From positions 355,466 to 419,465 of the forward strand of contig WPDH01000052.1 of assembly GCA_019137255.1 (NCBI GenBank): 64,000 bases of DNA. Reading direction: 5' to 3'. The notes beneath the pieces were generated by a model, which saw only the letters and a list, made by a program, of their open reading frames with translations, did no database searches and was not told where the DNA came from. The translations under genes were made by a program, and so were the position numbers. Within the stretch, counting starts at the first letter, position 1; each line of letters starts with the position of its first letter. Below, one piece after another: positions 1-10,035 of this stretch. This DNA is from Corinectria fuckeliana. Its lineage: Eukaryota; Ascomycota; Sordariomycetes; Hypocreales; Nectriaceae.

Positions 1-1211
1 TCCTGTTCCCCTTCCTCGACCGACGATGCTGACGCCTTGACAGGTGGAATCACATTCACTGGCTCCATTGTGGCCTTTATGAAGCTTGCTGGGCGCATGT
101 CGTCCAAGCCTAAGCTCTTACCGGGCCGTCACATCATTAACGGTGGACTGCTCGCAACCAACGCTGCTACCATGGGCGCCTTTATCACACTGGCTCCCGC
201 AAGTCCTGTGATAGCAGCTGGCGCACTGGCAGGCAACGCTTTGTTGAGTTTCATCAAGGGATATACTACTACGTCTGCCATTGGAGGTGCCGACATGCGT
301 AAGTCGAGTCCCTACATGATTGTGGACTGGAAATGCTCATGTGTATTGTAGCTGTCGTCATCACGGTTCTCAACGCGTACAGCGGATTCGCGCTTGTCGC
401 CGAAGGCTTCATGCTCGATAACCCGCTGTTGACGAGCGTTGGAGCCCTGATAGGCGTATCTGGCTCCATCCTCTCATACGTCATGTGCGTCGCCATGAAC
501 CGCTCCCTCACAAACGTCCTGTTCGGCGGGATAGGCACGACAGCAGTACAGCAGGAGTACAAGCCCCAGGGCGAAGTCACCAAAACCTCGGTAGACGAGC
601 TCGCGGACTCGCTCCTCAACTCCGAGTCCGTCATCCTGATCGTCGGGTACGGCATGGCCGTCGCCAAGGCTCAGTACGCCCTGTCCAGCATCGTCTCGAG
701 CCTGCGCGCCAAGGGCATCACCGTGCGGTTCGCGATCCACCCCGTGGCGGGTCGCATGCCCGGCCAGTGCAACGTGCTCCTCGCGGAAGCGAGCGTGCCG
801 TACGACATCGTGCTGGAGATGGACGAGATCAACGACGACTTCCCCGAGACGGACCTGGCCGTGGTGATTGGCGCCAACGACACGGTGAACCCGATTGCCA
901 TGGAGAAGGGCAGCTCCATCGAGGGCATGCCCGTGCTCCACGCCTGGAAGGCTAAGCAGGTGGTGGTGATGAAGAGGAGTCTGGCTAGCGGTTACGGTGA
1001 GTGTCTGCTGAACTGGACAACGAGTGGGACGGGCCGCTAACACGACACAGCGGATGTACCGAACCCGATGTTCTACATGCCCAACGCAAGAATGCTGTTT
1101 GGAGATGCTAGAGTTACGTGTGAAGGTGGGTCATTTCCGGCGTCCTTTTCTATATAACCCCATGCTGATTGTCCTATAGCCATCAAGTCGGCCCTTGAAG
1201 CCAAGTCGTAG
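1..1211 (+). CDS. NNT: NAD(P) transhydrogenase, mitochondrial (C-terminal part)
   Basis: Proton-pumping nicotinamide nucleotide transhydrogenase of the inner mitochondrial membrane, which makes NADPH from NADH using the proton gradient. The 5' part lies outside the window. Coding is clear from about 43, where GGITFTGS opens the membrane domain (dII); before that an intron end (cttgacag) or divergent coding is possible. Introns: 299-351, 997-1050, 1126-1179. Stop at 1209-1211. Visible: several hydrophobic spans, then the NADP-binding dIII domain with GYGMAVAKAQ, the segment HPVAGRMPGQCNVLLAEA, VIGANDTVNP and KRSLASGYADVPNP, the usual dIII signature set, ending in EAKS. Each splice restores a family motif (for example TAC-G joined to CG-GAT gives GYADVPNP). 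Fungal NNTs are single long chains, so roughly the last 350 residues are present. Confidence 0.93.
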
Positions 1212-1866
1212 AATCTAAAAGCATGGAGATGTCATGGGTTGCATATTTCCCAGTAGCATATGTGATGTTCATGTTTGGAGAGCCTATAGAGAGCGTTGAC
1301 GTAGTTCTAGATACTAGACCATGTGTATCTATCTGTCTCGTTTCAGGACGATCGACCACGAGTACAGTCGGCCAAAGTTCTCCAAACTTCAACTTCTAGT
1401 TTGATCGTGTGTTAGTGTAATGCGGCTGCGAAGGTGCAAACTAGTGGGTCGGTACCAGTCGTTTGAATTGAGAATCAGTTGTAGGTGGTGGAGAGAAGCA
1501 TCACGTTATGCATGCCCTTGGATACCGATACAAATCCCGGAGGGGCGACCTTGCAGACAGTCGTTGGCCTACCACCATCCTAGACAACCAAATGGCCAGC
1601 CAAGAGCCCTTTTCCAGTGAATGATTTTTGATCAACTGTTGTCTTCTCGTCTCCCCCTAATGCTTTTTGGGTTGCTAGATTGTTATTGGTGCATATCTCA
1701 ACGTTCGCCAAAGCATACGTAGGACAAGCCTAGAAACCAGGATCTGAGGATCTGGGGATCTGGATTGAATTCATCACCGTCCGGTGGCCTTCATCTTTAG
1801 GATTCCATTCGTCTAACCCTGAGGCTGGAAATATATACACACACGCCTCGCAGCCGATGCCATCCC
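1212..1866. other. Convergent 3' intergenic region
   Basis: Lies between the ends of the transhydrogenase and NDUFA12 genes. It should hold both 3' UTRs. I see no coding signal or structured RNA in it. Confidence 0.6.
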
Positions 1867-2529
1867 CTACGCTCGCGTGGCCGCCACGGGCTCCCAAGCC
1901 TTGATCTTGGGCTTGGTCCTGCAAACTGTTAGCACTCTTGTGGCCCATCTAACACCCCCCCCCCCCCCGTTCCCAGCGGTGGAACGTACGTGCTATATGT
2001 CTTGAAGGCGCCGCGGCTCTGGGTGTAGTTCGGAATCGCCTTGGTGGGCTCGAAGTGGCGGGTGCCGGCCTGGATGAGCGGGTCCTCGGTCGGGGGCGTG
2101 TCGAGCGAGTAGCTGATCCAGGCGTGCCAGCCGGGCTCGATCTGGGCGGCATCGTAGTCGTGCTTGGCGAACTCGACCCAGCGGGTTCGCAGCGGCAGTT
2201 CCTCCATGTTCTCGAAGAACTTGTTGCCGGCGCGGTCGGTTCCTACATGGCGACCGTACTTGGTGTCACCTGCGGGGCGTTAGTTTTCGACCCTCGGCGG
2301 GAAACGGCATGTGTGCGTGAGTGCGTACCGATGTACTGTTCGAAGAGAGCGCAAGTCGTTAGTCATGATTGTGGCATCGTGATTCGAGGGCATCGGCTAC
2401 TTACCAGCAATTGTCGGAAGTAATCCTGTGCGGCGAGTTAGCAATCTGGGAGCGAGATGGCACAATTGGAGTCCATACCTTGACTCCCACCTTTCGCAGG
2501 TTGCTCAGTGTTCGCGTGATGGTCGACAT
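1867..2529 (-). CDS. NDUFA12: NADH dehydrogenase (ubiquinone) subunit NDUFA12 (B17.2 type)
   Basis: Accessory subunit of respiratory complex I, on the matrix side of the inner mitochondrial membrane. Exons on the minus strand: 2479-2529, 2405-2425, 2329-2335, 1990-2269, 1867-1918, giving 411 nt and 136 aa, the usual family size. The product starts MSTITRTLSNLRKVGVK, then DYFRQLL, YIG and DTKYGRHVGTDRAGNKFFEN, with WVEFAKHDYDAAQIEPGWHA in the middle and TKPKIKAWEPVAATRA at the end; these are the conserved blocks of the NDUFA12 family. Two exons are tiny: 21 nt (seven codons) and 7 nt. Both are flanked by good GT/AG sites and are needed to restore the conserved LLYIGDTKYG block. Intron 4 carries a 14-base C run (1955-1968). 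It shares a 299-bp divergent promoter with PGS1. Confidence 0.95.
1955..1968. repeat. Poly-C tract, 14 bases
   Basis: Uninterrupted C run inside the last intron of NDUFA12, close to the donor side. It is a likely site of slippage and of sequencing length error; it does not touch coding sequence. Confidence 0.9.
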
Positions 2530-2828
2530 GGTTGCGGTTAACGGCAATTGACCTCGGCGTGGGGGGTCCGGATGTTATGGCCGGAGGTAGAACGAGGCAT
2601 CTTGAAGATGATGGCTTGGCCGGATGAACCGCGGATAATCTGATGTTGCAGGGATAATGGGCCAATGAGCGTGCCCGGAAGGTCATAGCACTGTACTGTA
2701 ATTATTCCGGGGCTTCAAAGCTGCCGTGCATAGTAGGATAGCTTCTAGTCTGGAATCTCACCGCATATAAAAGTCGACGCTTATAAAAACCGACGGCACA
2801 GCTACCGGCAGAACTGGCCCGTTGCGCG
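2530..2828. promoter_or_regulatory. Divergent promoter region NDUFA12 / PGS1
   Basis: A 299-bp spacer between two starts in opposite directions. On the PGS1 side there are two TATAAAA-like stretches (about 2766-2772 and 2782-2788), only 41-63 nt before the ATG, so PGS1 mRNA may have a very short leader if either is used. Shared control is inferred from the layout, not shown. Confidence 0.45.
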
Positions 2829-4533
2829 ATGCTCGTCCGGAGTTGCGCCCGCTGCACCTCGAAGCTCCGTGCTCCGGCATTCAAGGCCGCCGCCCCCCAT
2901 GCGCCCGCCGCGCGCTTCCAGTGCAGACGGTACGCGATGCCCGCCGGAGCTCCTCCGGCGTCGCCCGGCCCGGCGAGCGGCGTCGGAGCCCTGGCGCCCT
3001 TCGTCAGCGAGCTGGACCGACTGGCGCCGAGCTTCGACGTGAGGGGCGACCAGATCCGCATCATCCAGACGCCCACCGAGTTCTACGAGACGCTCAAGGT
3101 TGGCATGGGCACGCGACGACTGCGCGGCCAAACAGAGCGCTGATGGGAGGACTAGGACCGAATCCGCAGCGCCCGGCGCCGCATCTTCCTCTCAACGCTG
3201 TACATTGGCAAGTCGGAAAAGGAGCTCATCGACACGCTGCGGGAGGCGCTGCGCACCACGCCCGAGCTCAAGCTGAGCATCCTGACGGACGCCCTGCGCG
3301 GCACCCGCGAGGCGCCTGACCCGTCGAGCGCCTCGCTGCTGGCGCCGTTGGTGACGGAGTTTGGCGCGGACCGGGTCGAGATCCGCATGTATCACACGCC
3401 CAATCTGACGGGGTTGCGAAAACGGTACATTCCCAAGCGGATCAATGAGGGCTGGGGGTTGCAGCATATGAAGCTGTACGGGGTGGACGACGAGATTATC
3501 ATGTCTGGGTATGTTTGCGTCTCCTGGCGAGCAACGGCTTGGAAATCTTGACTGACAACCGCCCAGCGCCAATCTGTCTACCGACTACTTCACCAACCGC
3601 CAGGATCGATATCACTCCTTTTCCTCCAAGGAGATAACGGAGCACTTCTGGAAGGTCCACTCGGGCGTCGGATCGTTCAGCTTCCTCGTCGAGCCCTCGC
3701 AGGACGACGCCGCGGGATTCAAGCTCGCCTGGCCTCTGTCCAACTCGGCGCCGTCGCCCCTCGAGAAGCCTCATGCCTTCATCAAAAGCACCACTTCGAC
3801 GCTGCAGGCCCTGATCCAGCCCAGCGCCAAGCCCGCAACCGGGGACATCGCAGACACTCGGGTCTACATGCTCGGCCAGATGTCCCAGATCATGAAGCCC
3901 GACACCTCCACAGAGCTCCCCATCGTCACGCACATCCTCGAGACGCTGGCATCCCCGGCGTACCGCGAAGCGTCGTGGACCTTCACGGCCGGCTACTTCA
4001 ACCCCGCGCCTTCACTGACCAAGCTCCTGCTCGGCACCGCGTCCTCCGGCAACACCGTCATCACCGCCCACCCGGAGGCCAACGGCTTCTACCGGTCCAA
4101 GGGCGTGTCGGGCCTCCTCCCGGACGCCTACACCCTCCTGGCGCGGCGCTTCCTGCACCGCGTGCACCACGAGGGCCGCGACGCCGCCATCACGCTCAAG
4201 GAGTGGCGGCACGGCGTCGTCGGGCAGCCCGGCGGCTGGACGTACCACGCCAAGGGCCTCTGGGTGACGATGCCGGGCGACGCGCACCCGGCCCTGAGCA
4301 TCATCGGGAGCTCCAACTACACCAAGCGCAGCTACTCGCACGACCTCGAGGTGGGCGCGCTGATCGTCACGCGCGACGACGGCCTCAAGACACGGTTGGG
4401 AGACGAGCAGCGCTGGCTGCAAGAGCACGCGGGCAAGGTGACGCGGGACGACCTGGCACGCAACGAGCGGAGGGTTGGCCTAAAAGTGCGCGTAGCCATG
4501 TGGATTGTGTCGTTGGTTGGCGGAGCGTTGTGA
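2829..4533 (+). CDS. PGS1: CDP-diacylglycerol--glycerol-3-phosphate 3-phosphatidyltransferase (PGP synthase)
   Basis: Makes phosphatidylglycerophosphate from CDP-diacylglycerol and glycerol-3-phosphate, the committed step to phosphatidylglycerol and cardiolipin in mitochondria. Exons 2829-3098, 3156-3508, 3567-4533; 529 aa. The N-terminus is Arg/Ala-rich without acidic residues (MLVRSCARCTSKLRAPAFKA), a plausible mitochondrial presequence. Two phospholipase-D-type HKD motifs are visible: HMKLYGVDDEIIMSGANLS at about residue 193 and HAKGLW followed by GSSNYTKRS at about residue 434. This is the eukaryotic PGS1 layout, not the bacterial PgsA type. Intron 1 has a weak GTTGGC donor but removing it joins ETLK to DRIRSARRRIFLSTLYIGKS in frame. 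The intron after MSG splits a Gly codon within the first HKD region. Confidence 0.95.
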
Positions 4534-4856
4534 TGTATTATATCATACTCGAGACCTCGCAGTCGTTGTAGATCAGCTGTATAAAAAGCGAATCTTCTTG
4601 GCCATGCCTTGTCGCTTCGGCATAAGCCTGGCTGTAATTCGAGATGCCAATGCCCGCAACACCCGACCTCACAAAGTTACAATTCACGAGCGATACCCCC
4701 CTTGCATACTAGAGATGAGTCAGTCTCAGCATCAGGTGAATCTTGTAGTGGTGCATCGCGTCCCTAATCTTCGGAGGTTTTTGTATACAGCATAGTACAA
4801 TGTCTAGTCTACACAGCTCACTCGCTCACCCCTGGCGCCATCGTCTTCAACATCCC
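4534..4856. other. Convergent 3' intergenic region
   Basis: Spacer between the ends of PGS1 and the uL4m gene, presumably both 3' UTRs. Nothing else recognised. Confidence 0.6.
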
Positions 4857-5955
4857 TTAAAGCCCCAGGACTTTTGTCCCCACGGCAGGCCCGCCCTTTA
4901 CTAGGCCCTGCATCACGACCCTGCTCACAAGGTCGCTTTGGTGCTGCTCAATCAGCTCCCTCAGCACGCTGCGTTCCAGGACCACCTTGCCCGTCTCTAG
5001 GAGGTCCTTGACGTCCACGTCCTCGAGGTCGATCACCCGGCCGTCTTGGGGCACCTGGTCCATGGCCTCGTACAGGGCTTCTCGGCGGTCGCCTGTCACG
5101 AATAGAGTTCGGCCGCTGGCCCGTCCCAGACCGAGATTGCCGAGGACGTTTGCCATATATCGCCTCAAGTAGGTCTCTCTTAGGCCGTCCTTGAGGTACT
5201 GGCCAGCCACCAGCTCAAAGTCGGCAGGCAGGGTCAGGTCCATGCCGTCCTCGCACACGATCAGGTCACCCTTGCGGTAGCGGTAGCTCAGGGCGGTGCG
5301 CCAGGCCTTGTCGTAGACCTTGCGGTTGAGGTTGGTGCCGAAGTCGCGGGGCTTGGGGCCGAAGGTCTTGCCGCCGCCGCGGTTGATGGGGCTCTGCTTG
5401 GTGCCCATGCGGGCGCGGCCGGTTCCCTTCTGCGGCCGCATCTTGCGGTGGGAGCCGTGGATCTCGAATCGGTTCTTGGTGGAGGCGGTGCCTTGGCGGG
5501 TGTTGTCGCCCTCGTAGACGACGGCGAGGTGGAGGAGGTCGCGGCGGAGGGGTAGGTACAGGTGGTTGACGGACCATTGCTCTAGCGAGGTGGGCTCGAG
5601 CGAGGGGAAGCTGTGGATGGTGAGAGGGACGGTCGAGACTAGAGATTAGGGCGAAGCGTGAGTGAGAGTCGTCGGCACGGAGGATGTACCGAGGAGAGAA
5701 GAACTGACTTGGATTCCACGAGTCGAGGATGGCCTGCGTAGTGGCGGGCCTCTTGCTCTCGCCAGCCGACGTCTCCGTGGCCATCGAGCGGGTAAACGTC
5801 CTAGCGAGGACCGCAGGCTGTACGCATTGTGAGCACTTCCAAGTTTCCATCCCCACGCAGCAGGACTTCCATCCCGCCGACAAACGTACCTTGGTCGCGG
5901 ACACGCGCAAGGCCCCCATGGCCTCAGCGAGGCACCCAATTCCCTTTCCAGCCAT
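4857..5955 (-). CDS. MRPL4: Mitochondrial large-subunit ribosomal protein uL4m
   Basis: Component of the mitochondrial 54S ribosomal subunit, placed near the exit tunnel in this family. Exons: 5890-5955, 5709-5817, 4857-5638; 318 aa. The ribosomal L4 core is obvious: HGSHRKMRPQKGTGRARMG, then SPINRGGGKTFGPKPRDF, LNRKVYDKAWRTALSYRY, and a C-terminal half with LFVTGDRREALYEAMDQV. A mitochondrial presequence is expected at the N-terminus (exon 1 plus RTFTRSMATE). The start is the ATG at 5955; a longer frame runs back only to a GTG. Both introns (5818-5889 and 5639-5708) use standard sites and keep frame. Head-to-head with the mL38 gene, 350 bp apart. Confidence 0.95.
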
Positions 5956-6305
5956 TTTGTGCACGCCTCAAGAGTGTTAGTCGTGTTGGTCGTGTTTATT
6001 GATGTGCTGGCGAGAAGCTGATGTGCGGGAAGCTCTTCGCAGGATGCAGTTCCAGCCGTTGAAGTCGGCGATGATTCGAAAACCGTGACCCCCAGGCTGG
6101 AAAAGTGGCCCCGCAACCTCCGTTCAGTCCAGTAGCAACCCCCCCGAAAACCCAGTGGGGCACCCGGCGGCAGCAGTCTGTAGCTTGAGTGCACATCCCA
6201 GCTCAGAGCCTTTTTTTACGCTGGCACTTTTTTGGTGATAGACTCGTTTTGGACACCACCGTCGCCAATTCTCTCACCGCACCCAGCGCCCCAGCAGCCG
6301 TCACA
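5956..6305. promoter_or_regulatory. Divergent promoter region of two mitoribosomal genes
   Basis: A 350-bp spacer separates the start codons of uL4m (minus) and mL38 (plus). Two subunits of the same ribosomal particle can thus be driven from one open region. I did not identify a specific factor site by eye. Confidence 0.5.
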
Positions 6306-7722
6306 ATGTCGCGGTGCCAGGCCGTCGTCCGGCCGTTCGCTCGGCAGCTGCGCCCGCAATGCCTCCTCCGGCCGTTCGCCTCCTCCGCCGCCGCGCGCGC
6401 CCCCGACGTCCAGGCCCAACCGCCGCCGCCGCCGCCGCCGCCGCCGGAGATCAACCCGCTGGACCTCGATCCCAACACGGTGCTCCCCGAGTTCGAGGAC
6501 CAGCTGGTCAAGGCCGGCAAGATGCCGGTTGGCTCCCGCCGCCGCCGCGTCGCCATCCGCACCACCACCAACGTCCCCTTCGAGCATCTTCCTTACCAGG
6601 CCTTCCAGGAGGCCCGCAAGATCCTCGCTGCCGACCGCGACCAGAAGCTGGTGCAGATTACTCAGACTCTGGACAAGATTTCGCTGCTCGAGAAGACGGA
6701 GGCGGAGGCGGTCAAGGGTGGCCAGAGGGGGAAGGACATCAGGCTGGCCAGTCTGCGGAGATACGCCGACGAGCTCAAGATCCTCGCAGACGTCAACGAC
6801 CCCCTTGTCAAGAAGCGCTTCGAAGACGGCTTGGGTAAGTTCGCATTCCAATCGCCAGCCGAACGTTCGATTCATTGGGTAGTCGTGCTAACTCGCTGGC
6901 TTCCTAGGCGACATGAATAAGCCCATCTACCGCTACTACGCCGAGAAGAAGTGGCGCTCCTACGACCACCGGCTCATCACCCAGCGAATCAAGCAGTTCA
7001 AGATCGTCCCCGACGTCTTGCCTCGGCTCGAGCCTTCCGCCGACGTGCAGCTGTACTTCCGCAAGCTCAAGATCCCCCCCGGCCAGATCGTGGACAGCCT
7101 CGTCAGCGAGAACCCTCCCCGCCTGCGCGTCCAGGTCTTCGACAAGGGCGAGCGCCTCGTCTCCGTCGTCGTCCTCGACGCCGATGTCCCCGACCCGGAG
7201 ACGGACGGCTTCTCCAAGCGCTGCCACTACCTCGCCGCCAACATCCCCCTCGACCCCGCCGACACCTCCCTGCCCCTCAGCAAGATAAAGGCCGAGGACC
7301 AGCTGGCCGTGCCCTGGCTGCCCGCCTTTTCCCAGAAGGGCGCCAACTACCATCGCCTCGGCATCTATCTTCTCGAGCAGAAGCCCGGCGACAAGGTCGA
7401 CGTCGCCAAGCTCAAGGAGCTCTACTCCGGCCGCGACGGCTTCTCCCTCAAGTCCTTCCGCGACAAGTTCAGCCTCAAGCCCTTCGGCTTCAACCTCTTC
7501 CGCTCCGTCTGGGACGAGAACACGGCCGCCGTCATGGCTCGCCACAACATCCCTGGCGCCGATCTCGAGTTCCGCCCCACGCGCGTGCACAGCCTCAAGC
7601 CGCCCGTCAAGGCCCGCGGCTGGGAAGCCAAGAGGCAGGGCCCCAAGTACCGCCACCTGTGGAAGTACACCAAGAGGATCAAGGGCGTGTCCAACGCCAA
7701 GGGATGGACCAAGAAGAGGTGA
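6306..7722 (+). CDS. MRPL35: Mitochondrial large-subunit ribosomal protein mL38 (PEBP-like)
   Basis: Mitochondria-specific protein of the 54S subunit with a phosphatidylethanolamine-binding-protein-like fold. Exons 6306-6834 and 6908-7722; 447 aa. The N-terminus (MSRCQAVVRPFARQLRPQC) is a typical presequence, followed by a CCG-encoded polyproline run at about residues 39-47. Further on: DPNTVLPEFEDQLVKAGKMP, a helical RRYADELKIL region, MNKPIYRYYAEKKWRSYDHR just after the intron, then the PEBP-like part with RLRVQVFDKGERLVSVVVLD, WLPAFSQKGANYHRLGIYLL and FRSVWDENTAAVM. It ends in a basic KGWTKKR tail. The frame across the splice (TTG-G joined to GC-GAC) is exact. Start chosen as the first ATG giving the presequence. 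Confidence 0.93.
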
Positions 7723-8984
7723 GCGGGGAGAATGTGTATCATACCATTGTACATTTAGACGACGGCCTCTATGTAGGAGTACCAAGGGGCGGGAAGCCAC
7801 GCATCGGAATCATCGACTTTGTTCGCCAGCCTGATATTTTTGTTGTGGCGAGTGCCTTTTTGCTTGTGACGGGGCGATCAGACACTTTCTTGAAAGACCG
7901 TGAAGCGAGCCGCGTCGGGAAGAAGTATATCCGACATCTTTACGTCGTTCCTCGTCATCGGCATACCGCCTGACCTAGAGTCACGTTGATGCAGGCGATC
8001 AATGTCCACAGGTCCGAGTAGATGGAACTGCTTTGTCACCCACCTTGTATATAACACCGACCGACTACCCTCAATTGGCGGTATTTTCCCCATCTCTTCC
8101 ATCTGCAGTGTGGAGATCATGGTGTCGAAGGGTGTCTAGTCAGCGACCAAGAAAATCCACGATAGACCCCAAACATAAGTATTGCCCAACAACTGACAAA
8201 GCAGTAGTAGCTATTGGGCTGGCTGACGTCTTTGTTCAAACGTGCCGAATGATTTCAAAGCTACCTAATTGCGAAAGGTACCCGATTAGCAACTTTATTC
8301 ATGCCTCTGATCTCACCAGTCCATGGCATCACGTAGATGTTAGCCGGTAATCGTCGTCCACAAAGCGTCATATCAATTGACAATCCACACTACCAAAGGA
8401 CCGAATTACCCCATCTGTCTCATCGAAGTAGTACACCTCCGCTTTGATGTCGGCAAGTTGAAGGCTCGTGCTAGATCTGCAAGTATACCTCCTGAGTTGG
8501 CCGAACCCCCAAAAGAACTAAAAAGAGCAATCAATCTCCAAGGGACAAAGTCGTCAAAGCATCATAAAGGCATAATCCGTTCCTTTGCGGTGTCATAAGC
8601 ATTCTTCCCAGCTTCTCCAGACTCCAAGACTCCAAGCCCTCCGTCGCCGCGGACATGGTACCGCATGATCGGGGTTTGGGCTTTGTTTTCAGGCTCCATC
8701 CCGTGTGGTCCATCATACTTCGGGCTTATCCTTCGCATTTCTGATTTTTATTTTATTTTTCCCTATTCGTTGAACATGGCCTCATTGGTCTCTCGTTCGC
8801 AATTCGCCCAAATTTGGGACAGTCTCCCTGTTCGTTCACCCAGCTCGTGACGTCGTTCGCAGAGAACAAAGTCCGGTTCTCAGGATAGTCGGTAAGGCAT
8901 AATTAGAGGGTAGTTCAGCCCCCCTCGCCATGCCCCGTTCACCTTTCCCATCTGACCCTGCGCGAGTCGTGGTCGTATTCAGGA
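7723..8984. other. Convergent 3' intergenic region, 1.26 kb
   Basis: Between the ends of mL38 and the bZIP gene. Only short, compositionally ordinary open frames occur here. A T-rich stretch lies at about 8740-8765. I see no gene. Confidence 0.55.
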
Positions 8985-10035
8985 CTAAGGTACGGGGTCG
9001 AACATGCTATCAGGCATATAGTCGAGGTTCACATCGAGGCTCGGTGACTCTGCCGGGTTCGGTTGCGGATATGTTTGTCCTGGAGCACGATGGTTAGCTT
9101 CTCTCATCGTCAACTCGTCAGCCCCCAAAGTCGGATTTCACAACAGATCGCAAAGCCGAAGATGTAGCAAACTTACTGTTTTTGCTATGATGCTGGTGGT
9201 AGCACTCTCCAGCATCACACATTCGACGATTCTTCACGGCTTGGGCCGACTTCTCAACAACTCTCCGAGCCTCGTTGTCGAGCCACCGGTCGATGTTGGA
9301 GTCGTTGCACCCGGCGTGGGCCATGATGTAGTTCTTCATCCGGCTGACTTCTTCGACAAGACCGTTGTACTCCATGTGCAGGCTATGGTTTTGAATTTCC
9401 AGCTCTACTTTGGTCTTCTCGAGGTGGCTTGTCCATTCCTTTTTCTTCTGTCGGCACTTGGATGCTGCCACTCGGTTTCGTTGAAGAAACTTGTCTCGTT
9501 TTGCCTCGCCGTTTCTGTTTTCGTGCTCGTCTTCTTCTTGTTCCTCGTTTACTACCTCATCGTCGTTCACCTCCACTTTGATCACCGCTCGCGTGCGTCG
9601 CTCGCGCGGAGGGGAGGTTTGCCGCTGACGCTGCGTTCGCTGTCGCTGGTGTTGCGGCTTGGCGAGCGGGGGCTTCTGAGTGTTACCTGGCGACGGCGAA
9701 GTGGCAGCCATGATGATGGATGACTTGCTCGAGTCGCATGATGCCTCCATGACTGATTCACTGGGCACAGTTCTTGACTGCGATCGAGTACAGGGACTAC
9801 TGACTAAGGCCATAGTCGGGTTCCCACCAGACACAGAAGGACCGTGAATGTCGGCATCAAAGGATACGACTGGCTGGCCAACGGGGTAGTCCCAGATGGG
9901 ACTAATTGCGGCCTCGACTGGGTTGGGAATCTGATGGAAGAGAGAGTTGAGATTGGAATCGTCGAGATGGTTCGAGCCGGAGCTAGAGTCCCAATAGATG
10001 GCGCTAGCATCTAAGCTCTGGTTGTTTGGATCCAT
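8985..10035 (-). CDS. bZIP transcription factor, ATF/CREB type (AtfB-like)
   Basis: Nuclear DNA-binding regulator. Exons 9177-10035 and 8985-9079, intron 9080-9176; 317 aa. The basic region is near residues 175-200: KRDKFLQRNRVAASKCRQKK, with the invariant N-x-x-A-A-x-x-C-R pattern. It is followed by a heptad zipper (LEKTKVELEIQNHSL...) to about residue 235. N-terminal half is Ser/Pro-rich; an acidic EEQEEDEHENR stretch precedes the basic region. Splicing at GTAAGT (donor 9171-9176) adds a tail ending DYMPDSMFDPVP; reading through instead gives an unremarkable end, so I prefer the spliced form. Start is the ATG at 10035 (MDPNNQSLDASAIYW); an upstream in-frame ATG at 10161 would add 42 residues. 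Size and basic region resemble fungal AtfB stress/spore factors, but the exact orthologue is inferred. Confidence 0.88.

Noticed and set aside
6203..6875. Long antisense frames opposite mL38 exon 1
   Set aside because: Mirror frames of a GC-rich gene, with Pro/Arg/Gly-rich artefact translations.
8033..8598. Two plus-strand frames after mL38
   Set aside because: Short, ordinary composition, no recognisable motif, in a convergent 3' region.
9118..9176. Unspliced C-terminus of the bZIP protein
   Set aside because: A clear GTAAGT donor and ctaac...ctccag acceptor give a tail ending MFDPVP that looks more natural.
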